NCBI GenBank assembly: GCA_900465665.1
Contig: UBJO01000082.1
Span: 1-64,000, forward strand
DNA length: 64,000 nucleotides
Direction: 5' to 3'
DNA from: Hyphomicrobiales bacterium
Lineage (GTDB): Bacteria; Pseudomonadota; Alphaproteobacteria; Rhizobiales; Rhizobiaceae
Position 1 is the first letter of the stretch. Each line of letters begins with the position of its first letter. Below the pieces are notes generated by a model. The model was not told where the DNA came from. It made no database searches and saw nothing but the letters and a program-made list of their open reading frames with translations. Positions 33,300-42,366 of this stretch are shown here, one piece after another. The position numbers were made by a program, and so were the translations under genes.

Positions 33300-34046
33300 A
33301 TGGCTGGCCATTCACAGTTTAAAAACATCATGCATCGCAAGGGCCGTCAGGATGCCGTGCGGTCGAAAATGTTCTCCAAGCTCGCGCGCGAAATCACCGT
33401 TGCCGCCAAGGCCGGTCTGCCCGACCCGACGATGAACGCCCGCCTGCGCCTGGCGATCCAGAACGCCAAGGCCCAGTCGATGCCGAAGGACAACATCGAC
33501 CGCGCCATCAAGAAAGCTGCCGGCGCCGACGGCGAGAACTACGATGAAGTGCGCTACGAAGGCTACGGCCCGGGCGGCACCGCGATCATCGTCGAAGCGC
33601 TGACCGACAACCGCAACCGCACCGCCTCCAACGTCCGCTCGATCTTCACCAAGGCCGGCGGCGCACTGGGCGAAACCGGCTCGGTATCCTTCTCCTTCGA
33701 CCATGTCGGCGAGATCACCTACAAGCTCGCAGCCGGCGATGCCGACAAGATGATGGAAGCGGCGATCGAAGCCGGCGCCGACGACGTCGAGACCGACGAA
33801 GAAGGCCACTACATCACCTGCGGTTTCGAAGCCCTCGGCGAAGTCGCCAAGGCGCTGGAAGCCTCGCTCGGCGAAGCTGAAACCGTCAAGGCCGTCTGGC
33901 GTGCACAGAACAACGTGCCTGTCGACGAAGAGCGCGCCCAGTCGCTGCTGAAGCTGATCGACAGCCTCGAGGACGACGACGACGTGCAGAACGTCTATTC
34001 GAACTTCGAAGTCTCGGAAGAAGTTCTGGCCAAGCTCTCGGCCTGA
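33300..34046 (+). CDS. yebC: YebC/PmpR-family translation/transcription factor
   Basis: 248 residues from the ATG at 33300 (MAGHSQFKNIMHRKGRQD). The family signature YEGYGPGGTAIIVEALTDN is complete. YebC proteins were described as transcriptional regulators (PmpR) and more recently as ribosome-associated factors that relieve stalling at proline runs. In relatives it lies next to ruvC; here seven genes separate them. A strong terminator follows. Confidence 0.97.
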   Translation: MAGHSQFKNIMHRKGRQDAVRSKMFSKLAREITVAAKAGLPDPTMNARLRLAIQNAKAQSMPKDNIDRAIKKAAGADGENYDEVRYEGYGPGGTAIIVEALTDNRNRTASNVRSIFTKAGGALGETGSVSFSFDHVGEITYKLAAGDADKMMEAAIEAGADDVETDEEGHYITCGFEALGEVAKALEASLGEAETVKAVWRAQNNVPVDEERAQSLLKLIDSLEDDDDVQNVYSNFEVSEEVLAKLSA

Positions 34047-34070
34047 TCGCTTCCGATCGCAATCCCAAGA

Positions 34071-34101
34071 AACCGGCCCCGGAAACGCGGCCGGTTTTTT
34101 T
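34071..34101 (+). terminator. terminator of yebC
   Basis: AACCGGCC and GGCCGGTT form the stem, followed by TTTTT. Confidence 0.92.
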
Positions 34102-34282
34102 GTTGTCCACAGGTCTATCCGCGCAAATCCTCACATACTTGGGTCTTGCGGTAACACGTCCGTGAACACGGGGTGTTTGTTAAGGCCTCGGTAACCCTGG
34201 CCGCTTTGAATGCCGCCCATTCGCTCCAGCCGGTCTGCCTCAAGGCCAGCCTCATTTACTTCTCTCGGCGGGAAAACGACCC

Positions 34283-34789
34283 ATGAAAAGACTATCCCTT
34301 TCGCTCTCCATCGCACTTGCAGGCACGCTCGCAGGCGCGGTCACGGCTCATGCGCAGCCATCCATGGTCAAGCAGTTCGACGATTGGGGTGTCTATTCCT
34401 ACGACCGTTCGGGCAAGACGGTGTGCTATATTCTGACAGTGCCCAAGACCATGCAGCCCGCCGCCGTCGATCACGGCCGCAACTATTTCGTGGTCGGCCG
34501 CGCGCCGGGCCGTGGCACCAATTACGAGCCGCAGGCGATCATGGGCTATGATCTGAAGCCCGGCTCGCGCGCCAAGGTGGAGATCGGCGGCAAGGAATTC
34601 ACCATGTTCACCAAGGGCTCCTCCGCCTGGGTGCTGGAAGAGACCAAGGAGCCGGACCTGATCGACTCCATGCGTGGCGGCAGCGACATGACCGTCGACG
34701 CCGTCTCGCGCCGCGGCACCGCCACCAGCTACACCTACTCGCTGAACGGCGTCACCGCCGCGCTGAAGCGCATGGCCCAGTGCAACTGA
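34283..34789 (+). CDS. invasion-associated locus B (IalB)-like secreted protein
   Basis: 168 residues with a signal peptide ending at TAHAQ. The core FDDWGVYSYDRSGKTVCYIL resembles the start of IalB-family proteins (WxVxC...C motif), with a second cysteine at the C-terminus (RMAQCN). In Bartonella IalB aids erythrocyte invasion; in free-living rhizobia paralogues are periplasmic or outer-membrane proteins of unknown role. A near-CtrA box (TTAA-N7-GTAAC, 34180-34195) lies about 90 bp upstream. Confidence 0.82.
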   Translation: MKRLSLSLSIALAGTLAGAVTAHAQPSMVKQFDDWGVYSYDRSGKTVCYILTVPKTMQPAAVDHGRNYFVVGRAPGRGTNYEPQAIMGYDLKPGSRAKVEIGGKEFTMFTKGSSAWVLEETKEPDLIDSMRGGSDMTVDAVSRRGTATSYTYSLNGVTAALKRMAQCN

Positions 34790-34834
34790 GCCGATCGCAA
34801 TGCGTAAGACAAAACTGACGAAGCGCATCTCGGC

Positions 34835-35452
34835 ATGAGGCGCGCTCGAAAGGACGGCATCCGGGTGCCGTCCCCTGCCCGCCTTGCTCGCGGCTGGAAG
34901 CGCACGGCGGCCATCTGCCTCGCCGGCATGGCGCTGGCCTGCACCTCGATCGCCGCCAATCCGCTGCTGTCGCAGCCAGCCCCCGTCGCGGCGAAGGCAG
35001 ACAATGGCCCAAAGGGCCGCGAGACCGGGCTGAAGGTCCCTCGCTTCGTGTCGCTGCGGTCGCGCGAGGCCCGCATGCGCGTCGGCCCCTCGCTCGATTA
35101 CGGCATCGCCTGGATCTACCGCGTTCCCGGCCTGCCGCTGGAGATCACCGCCGAATACGGCAACTGGCGCCAGGTGCGCGACAGCGACGGCGTTTCCGGC
35201 TGGATGCACCGCGCGCTGCTGTCGAGCAACCGCACCGCCATCGTCGGGCCATGGCTATCGGCGCACGTACCCTTGCGCGACGGGCCGAGCAGTTCGGCGC
35301 GCAAGCTGGCCTCGCTGACCCCTCGCGTTCGGGTCGCGATCAGCCATTGCGACGGCAGCTGGTGCAAGGTGGATGTGACCGGCCACGATCTGGACGGCTT
35401 CGTCAGGCAATCGGCGCTCTGGGGCGTCTATCCCAACGAGACGATCAACTAG
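34835..35452 (+). CDS. secreted SH3-domain protein
   Basis: 205 residues, 45 nt after the IalB-like gene and probably co-transcribed. The N-terminus is basic, then hydrophobic (TAAICLAGMALACTSIAANP), consistent with an export signal or anchor. Two bacterial SH3 (SH3b) repeats follow: SREARMRVGPSLDYGIAWIY to GWMHRALLS, and AHVPLRDGPSSSARKLASL to GFVRQSALWG. Such domains bind cell-wall peptides. The role is probably in the periplasmic cell wall. Confidence 0.87.
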   Translation: MRRARKDGIRVPSPARLARGWKRTAAICLAGMALACTSIAANPLLSQPAPVAAKADNGPKGRETGLKVPRFVSLRSREARMRVGPSLDYGIAWIYRVPGLPLEITAEYGNWRQVRDSDGVSGWMHRALLSSNRTAIVGPWLSAHVPLRDGPSSSARKLASLTPRVRVAISHCDGSWCKVDVTGHDLDGFVRQSALWGVYPNETIN

Positions 35453-35465
35453 AGGCTCCGCCACC

Positions 35466-35520
35466 GCCATCAGGCAGCGGCCTGCATCCCGGTTGCTGCC
35501 GTCAGGCAGCAGCCTGCATC
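35466..35520. repeat. duplicated 3' end of the flavin monooxygenase gene
   Basis: The 23-bp stretch at 35498-35520, which encodes the last residues (MQAAA, stop) of the minus-strand gene, recurs with two mismatches at 35466-35488 beyond the stop codon. The offset is 32 bp. It is a short local duplication without effect on the protein. Confidence 0.6.
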
Positions 35521-36497
35521 AACGTGTTGAGCCCGGCGAACAACTCGACCGACTTCAGCCGCGCCTCGATATCGTGGATCGGCATCGAGATGATCAGCTC
35601 GTCGGCCTGCGTATCGCGCAGGAATTCGTCAAGCTTCGCCTCCGCCGTCTTCGGTGACCCGACCACGGCGTAGCGCAGCGTATGCTCGACCGTCATCTTC
35701 TCCATCGGCGACCAGAAGCTGTCCATATCCTGGAGCGGCCTCGGGAACTGGCCGCGCACGTTGCGGCGCAGGTTGACGAATTGCTGCTGCGCCGAGGTGA
35801 AGTGATACGCGGCCTCCTCGTCGGTTTCCGCCACCGATCCCATGACGCCGACCATCGCATAGGGCTTGTCGAGCACGGCCGATGGCTGGAACCGGTCGCG
35901 ATAGATATCGAGCGCCTCCATCAGCGAATCCGGCGCGAAGTGCGAGGCGAACGCATAGGGAAGACCGAGCATGCCGGCGAGCTGCGCGCTGTATAGGCTG
36001 GAGCCGAGCAGCCAGATCGGCACGTTGCTGTTCATTCCCGGCACGGAGAGGATCGCCTGGTTCTCGACCGGCGCGCCGAGCAGCTGCTGCAATTCGACGA
36101 CATCGTTGGGGAAGCTGCTGGCATCGAGATTGCGCCTGAGCGCCTGCGCCGTCCGCATATCGGTGCCCGGCGCCCGCCCGAGCCCGAGATCGACACGGCC
36201 TGGAAACAGCGCCTCCAGCGTGCCGAACTGCTCGGCAATCACCAGCGGCGAATGGTTCGGCAGCATGATGCCGCCCGATCCGATCCTGATCCTCTTCGTG
36301 GCTGCTCCCACATGGCCGATGACCACGGCGGTGGCGGCACTGGCGATCCCCGGCATGCCGTGGTGTTCGGCCAGCCAGAACCGGTTATAGCGGAACGCCT
36401 CGGCCCGCTGCGCCATCCGCGCCGAACTCTCCAGCGACTGCCTGATGGTGCTGCCTTCGGCAACGGGTGAGAGATCGAGGATCGAGAAGGGTACCAT
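35502..36497 (-). CDS. LLM-class flavin-dependent oxidoreductase (luciferase-like)
   Basis: 331 residues from the ATG at 36497 (MVPFSILDLSPVAEGS). Typical bacterial luciferase-family motifs are RFWLAEHHGMPGIASAATAV, GSGGIMLPNHSPLVIAEQF, PGRVDLGLGRAPGTD and GSPKTAEAKLDEF. The YhbW/MsnO8-like subgroup uses FMNH2 and O2 on unknown substrates. It is convergent with the SH3 gene and in the same direction as the aldo/keto reductase but more than 100 nt apart. Confidence 0.92.
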   Translation of the reverse strand: MVPFSILDLSPVAEGSTIRQSLESSARMAQRAEAFRYNRFWLAEHHGMPGIASAATAVVIGHVGAATKRIRIGSGGIMLPNHSPLVIAEQFGTLEALFPGRVDLGLGRAPGTDMRTAQALRRNLDASSFPNDVVELQQLLGAPVENQAILSVPGMNSNVPIWLLGSSLYSAQLAGMLGLPYAFASHFAPDSLMEALDIYRDRFQPSAVLDKPYAMVGVMGSVAETDEEAAYHFTSAQQQFVNLRRNVRGQFPRPLQDMDSFWSPMEKMTVEHTLRYAVVGSPKTAEAKLDEFLRDTQADELIISMPIHDIEARLKSVELFAGLNTLMQAAA

Positions 36498-36623
36498 GGC
36501 GCGGCCTGTCGGTGGTTGGATTGGACACCCTATGTAGGGAGCCACACCGCTGGACCAAAGCTTTCACCGCGAAAAAGGCCCGCGCACGGCAACCGGCGCG
36601 GACCTGTCATCGAGTTGGAGAGA

Positions 36624-37517
36624 TCAACCGGCCTTCGCCGATCCGATACCGTCAAGCTTGGCGATGGCATCGGCGGGCAGCACGAGATCGGCAACAGCGA
36701 GGTTCTCCCGCAGATGCCCGCGCGAGGAGGTGCCGGGGATGAGCAGGATGTTCGGCGCGCGCTGCAACAGCCAGGCCAGCGCCACCTGCAACGGCGAAGC
36801 TTTGAGATCGGCCGCGACATCCGACAGCGTCGAGGACTGCAGCGGCGAGAAGCCGCCGAGCGGGAAAAAGGGCACATAGGCCGTCCCCTCGCCTGCAAGC
36901 TCCGCGATCAGCGCGTCGTCGCCGCGATGGGCGAGATTGTACTGGTTCTGCACGCAGACGATCTCGGTGATCTTGCGCCCGTCTGCGATCTGCTTGGCGG
37001 TGACGTTGGAGAGGCCGATATGCTTGACGAGGCCCTGGCGCTGCAGGTCCGCAAGCACGGTGAGCGGCTCTTCCAGCGAGCCCTCGGCCGGACCGTGCAC
37101 GTCGAACATGGCGCGCAAATTGACCACCTCGATCGCATCGAGGCCGAGGTTCTTGAGGTTGTCGTGCACCGCCTGCGTCAGCGCCTCCTTCGAAAAGGCC
37201 GGGTTCCACGACGCATCCGCCCCGCGCATCGCCCCGATCTTGGTGACGATCACGAGGTCGTCCTTGTAGGGATGCAACGCTTCCTTGATGATCTGGTTGG
37301 TGACGTGCGGGCCGTAGAAATCGCTGGTGTCGATATGATCGACACCGCTCTCGACCGCCTCGCGCAGCACCGCCACCGCTTCCGCGCGATCTCTCGGCGG
37401 CCCGAAGACGCCCTTGCCGGCGAGCTGCATGGCACCGTAGCCGAGCCGTTTGACGGTGCGGTTGCCGAGTTTGAATGTTCCAGATTTCTCAAGGTTTGGC
37501 TTCTCAAGATTGGGCAT
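36624..37517 (-). CDS. aldo/keto reductase
   Basis: 297 residues. TIM-barrel oxidoreductase using NADPH. The tetrad residues Asp, Tyr and Lys are found in HIDTSDFYGPH and VIVTKIG. The usual histidine of the YLLH motif is replaced: the segment reads VVNLRAM, as in the YdbC-like branch, so the substrate and proton relay may differ. The NADP site is indicated by LIPGTSSRGHLREN. Substrate unknown. It sits upstream of the monooxygenase, and downstream of the efflux gene, all on the minus strand. Confidence 0.92.
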   Translation of the reverse strand: MPNLEKPNLEKSGTFKLGNRTVKRLGYGAMQLAGKGVFGPPRDRAEAVAVLREAVESGVDHIDTSDFYGPHVTNQIIKEALHPYKDDLVIVTKIGAMRGADASWNPAFSKEALTQAVHDNLKNLGLDAIEVVNLRAMFDVHGPAEGSLEEPLTVLADLQRQGLVKHIGLSNVTAKQIADGRKITEIVCVQNQYNLAHRGDDALIAELAGEGTAYVPFFPLGGFSPLQSSTLSDVAADLKASPLQVALAWLLQRAPNILLIPGTSSRGHLRENLAVADLVLPADAIAKLDGIGSAKAG

Positions 37518-37628
37518 GGTCTTTCTCCGTTTCGATCAAGACGAGAAATAGGTCAGTCTGGTTCCATCGATAAGCCAGGACAATCCGCACGGGCTGTTCG
37601 GAATCTCGGACAGTGAATTGGTATCCGC

Positions 37629-38846
37629 TCACGGTGAAGACGGAACGGGAACCGCCTCGGGCTTGCCGAACCGCAATCCGCAGACAAGCGGCACGCTGAC
37701 CGCATAGACGACGATGACGGACAGCCAGATCGCGCCGGGCCATTGCGCCCTGACGAGAAAGTAGATGCTGGAGAAGCCAAGCGGCGTGACGATCGAGGCA
37801 AGGCTGACCGCCGACGACAGCACGCCCTGAAACCGCCCCTGCTGGCTCTCGTCGACCTGCCGCGTCGCCAGCGATTGCAGCGCCGGAACACCGATGCCGC
37901 CCAGCGCAAAGAGCGGCATGATCGCGAAGATCATCCATCCCCGCGTGGCAAACGCCATGACGACGAGCGAAAGGCAGGCGCTGGCGACACCGGTCAGGAT
38001 GGCGCCGCGTTCGCCGAGCAGCTTGACGGCAGGCCCCGGAAGGAAGGCCTGGGCGAGCGTCTGGCAGACGCCGAAGGCGCCGAGCGAAAGGCCGACCCAA
38101 AGGCCGTTCCACTGGAAACTGTCCGCACCCCATAGCGCCCAGCAGGTGCCGTAGACCTCGCCCGTGGCGCTGAAGATGAAGAAGATGAGAACGATGGGCA
38201 GCAGGCTCTTCATGGAAAAGAGCCAATGAAGCGGCCGCAGCGGGTTCAATGCCGCAAGATCGATCTTCTCCCGGCTGGGTTTGCGCGATTCCGGCAGCAT
38301 GAGGAAGGCGAGAAGCAGGTTGCAGCCATTCAGCACCGCCGCCGCGATGAAGGGCAGCCGCAGCCAATAATCGCCCAGCGCGCCGCCGAGCACCGGGCCG
38401 ACAATGAAGCCGGCCCCGAACATTGCATTGATGAGACCGAAGCGGCGGGCGCGTTTGTCCTCGGGCGATATGTCGGTGATATAGGCCGATGCGACGGAGA
38501 CATTGGCGCTGGTGAGCCCGGCAATGGCGCGGCCGAGAAGCAGCATCCAGAGGCTGGGTGCGAAGGCGAGGAACAGATAGTTGATGGCCGCACCGCCAAG
38601 CGAGATCAAGAGCACCGGCCGCCGGCCGAGCCGGTCGCTGAGCGAGCCGAGCACAGGTGCAAAAATAAACTGCATGGTCGCATAGAGCGCGGTCATGATG
38701 CCGATGGTGGAGGCGACGTTGTCGGTGTGGGTGACGTCCTTGAGCAGTGCGGGAAGAATGGGAAAGATAAGCCCGATGCCGACGGCATCGAGAACGATGG
38801 CAGTGAAGATGACGAGAAGTGGTCTGGTCACAGATGATGTGGTCAT
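37629..38846 (-). CDS. TetA-like major facilitator efflux transporter
   Basis: 405 residues from the ATG at 38846. Twelve predicted helices; motif A GSLSDRLGRRPVLL lies after helix 2, and the N-terminal LLVIFTAIVLDAVGIGLIFPILP resembles tetracycline transporters of the TCR/Tet class. It is likely a drug/proton antiporter of the inner membrane. A tetR gene usually lies divergent, but here none is present; a TetR-type palindrome is found 145-160 bp upstream (38990-39007). Whether it exports tetracycline cannot be read from sequence. Confidence 0.88.
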   Translation of the reverse strand: MTTSSVTRPLLVIFTAIVLDAVGIGLIFPILPALLKDVTHTDNVASTIGIMTALYATMQFIFAPVLGSLSDRLGRRPVLLISLGGAAINYLFLAFAPSLWMLLLGRAIAGLTSANVSVASAYITDISPEDKRARRFGLINAMFGAGFIVGPVLGGALGDYWLRLPFIAAAVLNGCNLLLAFLMLPESRKPSREKIDLAALNPLRPLHWLFSMKSLLPIVLIFFIFSATGEVYGTCWALWGADSFQWNGLWVGLSLGAFGVCQTLAQAFLPGPAVKLLGERGAILTGVASACLSLVVMAFATRGWMIFAIMPLFALGGIGVPALQSLATRQVDESQQGRFQGVLSSAVSLASIVTPLGFSSIYFLVRAQWPGAIWLSVIVVYAVSVPLVCGLRFGKPEAVPVPSSP

Positions 38847-39243
38847 GGCGTGTTCCGATCGAACGCAAGCGCACGAACGCACCCGGCGCCGATGGCTCAC
38901 GATAGGGCCTGACGATGCAGGCGATTGATGTTTGGGAACGCTGGCCGATCAATGCCTGAGGCGGCATGGATGGTGTGTGCTTGACCGCATGGACGACAAT
39001 TCGTCCACCTGTTTTACTCCGCCACTGAGCGGATCAAGGAAAGCGGTCGCTTTTCGCGATGCGCTTATGTACGCCAATCGCGCGCTTGCGGCAAGTGGCG
39101 TGCTGGTGGCGTCGTCCGACGGCTGGCTAAACCGGAGAAGAACATTCGCGATGGCGCTGATATCGCCCACAGCCGGACCTTGAGCATACGCAGATCCGGC
39201 ACCGCCGCTTCAACGTTGAGCAGCGGCGGCCTCAATGCATATC
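38847..39243. other. 397-bp intergenic region between the efflux gene and the chemoreceptor
   Basis: Short frames on both strands have no recognisable domain, ribosome binding site or codon pattern. It contains the palindrome at 38990-39007 and, near the chemoreceptor 3' end, a hairpin with CCGCCGCT (39202-39209) and AGCGGCGG (39222-39229) that may be a factor-independent terminator without a clear U-tract. Confidence 0.55.
38990..39007. promoter_or_regulatory. perfect 18-bp palindrome of TetR-operator type
   Basis: TGGACGA-CAAT-TCGTCCA is a perfect 7-4-7 inverted repeat of the TGGAC...GTCCA kind often bound by TetR-family repressors. It lies upstream of the TetA-like gene, but no regulator gene is adjacent. 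Confidence 0.5.
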
Positions 39244-41556
39244 TTATCCACGCCGCCGCAGCACATGCACTTCGGCGCTGTGCTGATGCTCACCCTGCGC
39301 CAGCGTGAAATTGGCAAGCTGGCGGTCCATCTCAACCGCTTCGGTGGCGAGCAGATGGATGGCAGCCGTGCTCTCTTCAACCATCGCCGCATTCTGCTGC
39401 GTCATCTGATCGAGCTCGGCGACCGCCGTGTTGATCTGGCGCAGTGTTTCGGCTTCCTCGCGGGTTGCGTCCATGATCTCGCTGATCTGGCCGTTGATCG
39501 CCTCGACATGACCGCCGATGCCCGTCAGCGCCACACCGGCCCGCTCGACCAGCGATACGCCGGCCTCCACCTCATGCGTGGATTTCTGCAGGAGATGCGA
39601 GATCTCCTTGGCAGCACCCGACGAACGCTGCGCAAGCTCGCGCACTTCCTGCGCCACGACCGCAAAACCCTTGCCGGCTTCACCGGCGCGTGCCGCCTCG
39701 ACGCCGGCATTCAGCGCCAGCAGATTGGTCTGGAAGGCGATGGAATCGATGACCGAGATGATCGAATTGATCTGCCGCGACGAGGCCTGGATCGCCTCCA
39801 TGGCCGCGATCGTGTCGCGCATGATCTGGCCGGAACCCGATGTCTCGCGCTTGGCGTCGCGGGCGATCCGCTCGGCCTCTTCGGCGCGCGCGAGCTGCGA
39901 GCGGACCGACTGGGTGATCGCGTCGATGGCGCTTGCCGTCTCGGTGATCGACGCCGCCTGCCGCTCGGTGCGGCCGGCAAGATCGTCCGAACCGGCGCGC
40001 ATCTCTTCCGAGCCCGAACGCACCGCCGCCGAATTTCCGCCGATCGCCGTCATCGTGTCGCTGAGCGTAGCCAGCGCCTGGTTGAAATTGTGGCGCAGCC
40101 CCTCGAGCTCGTTGGGGAAACGACGGTCGATCTGGTAGGCGAGATCGCCGTTCGCCAGATGCAGCAGACCTTCGTCGATCGCCTCGACCACCTCCTGCAG
40201 CGTCTTCGCCTCCGCCTCGCGCTCGGCCATGTGCTGCTGGCGGTCGCGGTCGGCGCGTTCGCGCGTCTCCGCGCTGGCTGCCTCCAGCGTGCGGCTGTCG
40301 ATGAGCGACTGCTTGAAGCGAGCGAGCGCCTTGGCCATCGTGCCGATCTCGTCGTGGCGGTTCTGGCTGCCGATCTCGACCTCGAGATCGCCATCGGCCA
40401 CCGCACGCGTGACGCCGGCAAGCCTCGCCAGCGGCGAAAACAGCATCTTGGTGATGATCCCGGTGGCAACGGCCATCACCACGAGCACGCCGCAGCCGAT
40501 CATCGTCAACAGCATCGCGATTTCAAGCGAACCGGCGTTGATCTCGCTGAGACGCATGCTCTCGACCACCAGATAGCGCGCACCCTGATAATCGACGGGC
40601 TTCACATAGGCGCGCGCAGCACCATCGGCACGGTTAAAATCGTTGACCGACATCGCGGGATTGGCAAACGCATCCTTCAGGAAGGTGAAGGGCGCGGTAT
40701 CGAGTGTCGCCAACCGGCCGGCCTCGTTGACCGTCACCGCCGACCCGTCTTCCGAGACGATCGCCGCCTGCGCGGTGCTTCCGGCAACGATACCCTTGGA
40801 GAGGATGCTGGCGACGACATCGTCGCGCACCTTAAACAGCATCACGCCCTTCGGCTGGCCGAGCTTGACCACAGGCACGGCATAGAAGATCGCCGACGCG
40901 CCGTTCGCATCCACCCGCAGGCCGGAGAAGCCGGCAGGCGCGCCATCGTCGGTGGCCTTGGCGGTGTTTTCGATCGCCTTGGCAAAAGCAAGGCCGGCGC
41001 CGGTCGATTTCCACGCATCCGACTTCAGGTTTTCGGCGAAATCGTCGTTCTTCTTGTAGGAATAGAGCACGAAACCATCGAGATCGGCGATCAGGAGATC
41101 GCTGAACGGCGTGTTTTGCAGATCGCGTGCGACTTCGCCCTGGGTCTTCTCATGGTTGGAATAATAGAACCCGCTCGGCGCATCCGGCTTCACCAGCTTC
41201 TCGCGCTCGCCGGCCGGGTTCGGATTGTCGGTGATGAACACCTTCTTGAGCTCGGCGCGCACATCGCCCGAGGTCTTCTCGATGGTTTTCCAGCCGCTCT
41301 TCAGGCTGGTGATCGACATCTGCAGCGCCTCGATGCGGGCGATCGAATTGGCCTGATTTTCCAGCTGCGCCAGCTGATCATGCAGCATGTCGCCGCGAAA
41401 GATCAGCACGCTCTCCTTGGCCTTCAGCGCCTGCTCGCCGGAAATGCGGCTGCTGGCGAAATAGGCGAGACAGTTGATGGCGGCGATCGACAGCGCCGTC
41501 AGCAGAATGAAAGTAGCAATGACCTTGAAGGACAGCGACTGGAATCTCTGAACCAT
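39244..41556 (-). CDS. methyl-accepting chemotaxis protein
   Basis: About 770 residues from the ATG at 41556. One transmembrane helix at about residues 9-32, a large periplasmic sensor domain (about 35-350), a second helix (IAMLLTMIGCGVLVVMAVATG), HAMP (PLARLAGVTRAVADGDLEVE), a second HAMP-like stretch (AIDEGLLHLANGDLAYQIDR), and the highly conserved signalling tip (FQTNLLALNAGVEAARAGEAGKGFAVVAQEVRELAQRS, cited in parts). Ligand unknown. No che or flagellar genes are nearby, so it is an orphan receptor gene. Confidence 0.95.
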   Translation of the reverse strand: MVQRFQSLSFKVIATFILLTALSIAAINCLAYFASSRISGEQALKAKESVLIFRGDMLHDQLAQLENQANSIARIEALQMSITSLKSGWKTIEKTSGDVRAELKKVFITDNPNPAGEREKLVKPDAPSGFYYSNHEKTQGEVARDLQNTPFSDLLIADLDGFVLYSYKKNDDFAENLKSDAWKSTGAGLAFAKAIENTAKATDDGAPAGFSGLRVDANGASAIFYAVPVVKLGQPKGVMLFKVRDDVVASILSKGIVAGSTAQAAIVSEDGSAVTVNEAGRLATLDTAPFTFLKDAFANPAMSVNDFNRADGAARAYVKPVDYQGARYLVVESMRLSEINAGSLEIAMLLTMIGCGVLVVMAVATGIITKMLFSPLARLAGVTRAVADGDLEVEIGSQNRHDEIGTMAKALARFKQSLIDSRTLEAASAETRERADRDRQQHMAEREAEAKTLQEVVEAIDEGLLHLANGDLAYQIDRRFPNELEGLRHNFNQALATLSDTMTAIGGNSAAVRSGSEEMRAGSDDLAGRTERQAASITETASAIDAITQSVRSQLARAEEAERIARDAKRETSGSGQIMRDTIAAMEAIQASSRQINSIISVIDSIAFQTNLLALNAGVEAARAGEAGKGFAVVAQEVRELAQRSSGAAKEISHLLQKSTHEVEAGVSLVERAGVALTGIGGHVEAINGQISEIMDATREEAETLRQINTAVAELDQMTQQNAAMVEESTAAIHLLATEAVEMDRQLANFTLAQGEHQHSAEVHVLRRRG

Positions 41557-41799
41557 GGAAAAACTCGAACCCCTTCCGGAACGGCTGATACCGGCGGGGC
41601 TGGCGTCCCGCAGGCAGGCCTGAAAACAGAACACGGGGAGCCTTCGCCCGAAAAAGCTGGCTCCTCTCATCTCTTGTGGATCATAAGTTACCGAGGGAAT
41701 TTAAATTCCCGTAAATGAGGCCTGACAAAAACGCTGGGATGTTTTTGTTTTGTTCACATATAGGTGGCAGTTATCGCTGATCTGCAATAGGATTATCGC

Positions 41800-42312
41800 A
41801 TGCAAAGCGCGATTCGTATCATCGGCATCGACCCCGGCCTGCGCCGCACCGGCTGGGGCGTCATCGAGACGCTCGGCAATTCGTTGCGCTTCGTCGCCTC
41901 GGGAACGGTGACGTCCGATGGCGATATGGACCTCGCCTCGCGCCTTTGCCAGCTGCATGACGGCCTCGCCGACGTCGTCCATAGCCACCAACCGGACGAA
42001 GCCGCCGTCGAGCAGACCTTCGTCAACAAGGACGCCGTGGCGACCTTGAAGCTCGGCCAGGCCCGCGGCATCGCCATGCTGGTCCCCGCTCGCGCCGGCC
42101 TGCAGGTCTCGGAGTATGCACCGAACGCGGTGAAGAAAGCCGTCATCGGCGTCGGCCACGCCGAGAAGAAGCAGATCCACATGATGCTGAAGATCCTGAT
42201 GCCGAAGGCCGAGTTCAAGGGTGACGACGCCGCCGACGCACTCGCCATCGCCATCTGCCACGCCCACAACCGCGGCGGTGCCCGCATGCGCATGGCAGCG
42301 CTCGCCGGCTAG
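41800..42312 (+). CDS. ruvC: Holliday junction resolvase RuvC
   Basis: 170 residues. Catalytic acidic residues occur in GIDPGLRRTGWGV, VEQTF and KGDDAADALAIAICH. It cuts Holliday junctions symmetrically after branch migration by RuvAB. The gene is separated from ruvA by an inserted vapBC pair, an unusual break in a conserved order. Confidence 0.97.
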   Translation: MQSAIRIIGIDPGLRRTGWGVIETLGNSLRFVASGTVTSDGDMDLASRLCQLHDGLADVVHSHQPDEAAVEQTFVNKDAVATLKLGQARGIAMLVPARAGLQVSEYAPNAVKKAVIGVGHAEKKQIHMMLKILMPKAEFKGDDAADALAIAICHAHNRGGARMRMAALAG

Positions 42313-42319
42313 CTTGTTC

Positions 42320-42365
42320 TTGACTTGTTCTCGTTTCATGGTAAGTAATACCTGAGAGGTATTAC
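42320..42365 (+). promoter_or_regulatory. vapBC-1 promoter and operator
   Basis: TTGACT (42320-42325) and TAAGTA (42342-42347) are 16 bp apart. The perfect inverted repeat GTAATACC-TGAGA-GGTATTAC (42345-42365) overlaps the -10 box and contains the GAGAGG ribosome binding site of vapB-1, so bound VapB could block both transcription and ribosome access. A typical autoregulated TA operator. Confidence 0.8.
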
Positions 42366-42366
42366 C

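Noticed and set aside
38932..39183. Possible 83-residue gene or broken tetR in the gap beside the TetA-like gene
   Set aside because: No helix-turn-helix, no ribosome binding site and no similarity to TetR in any frame.
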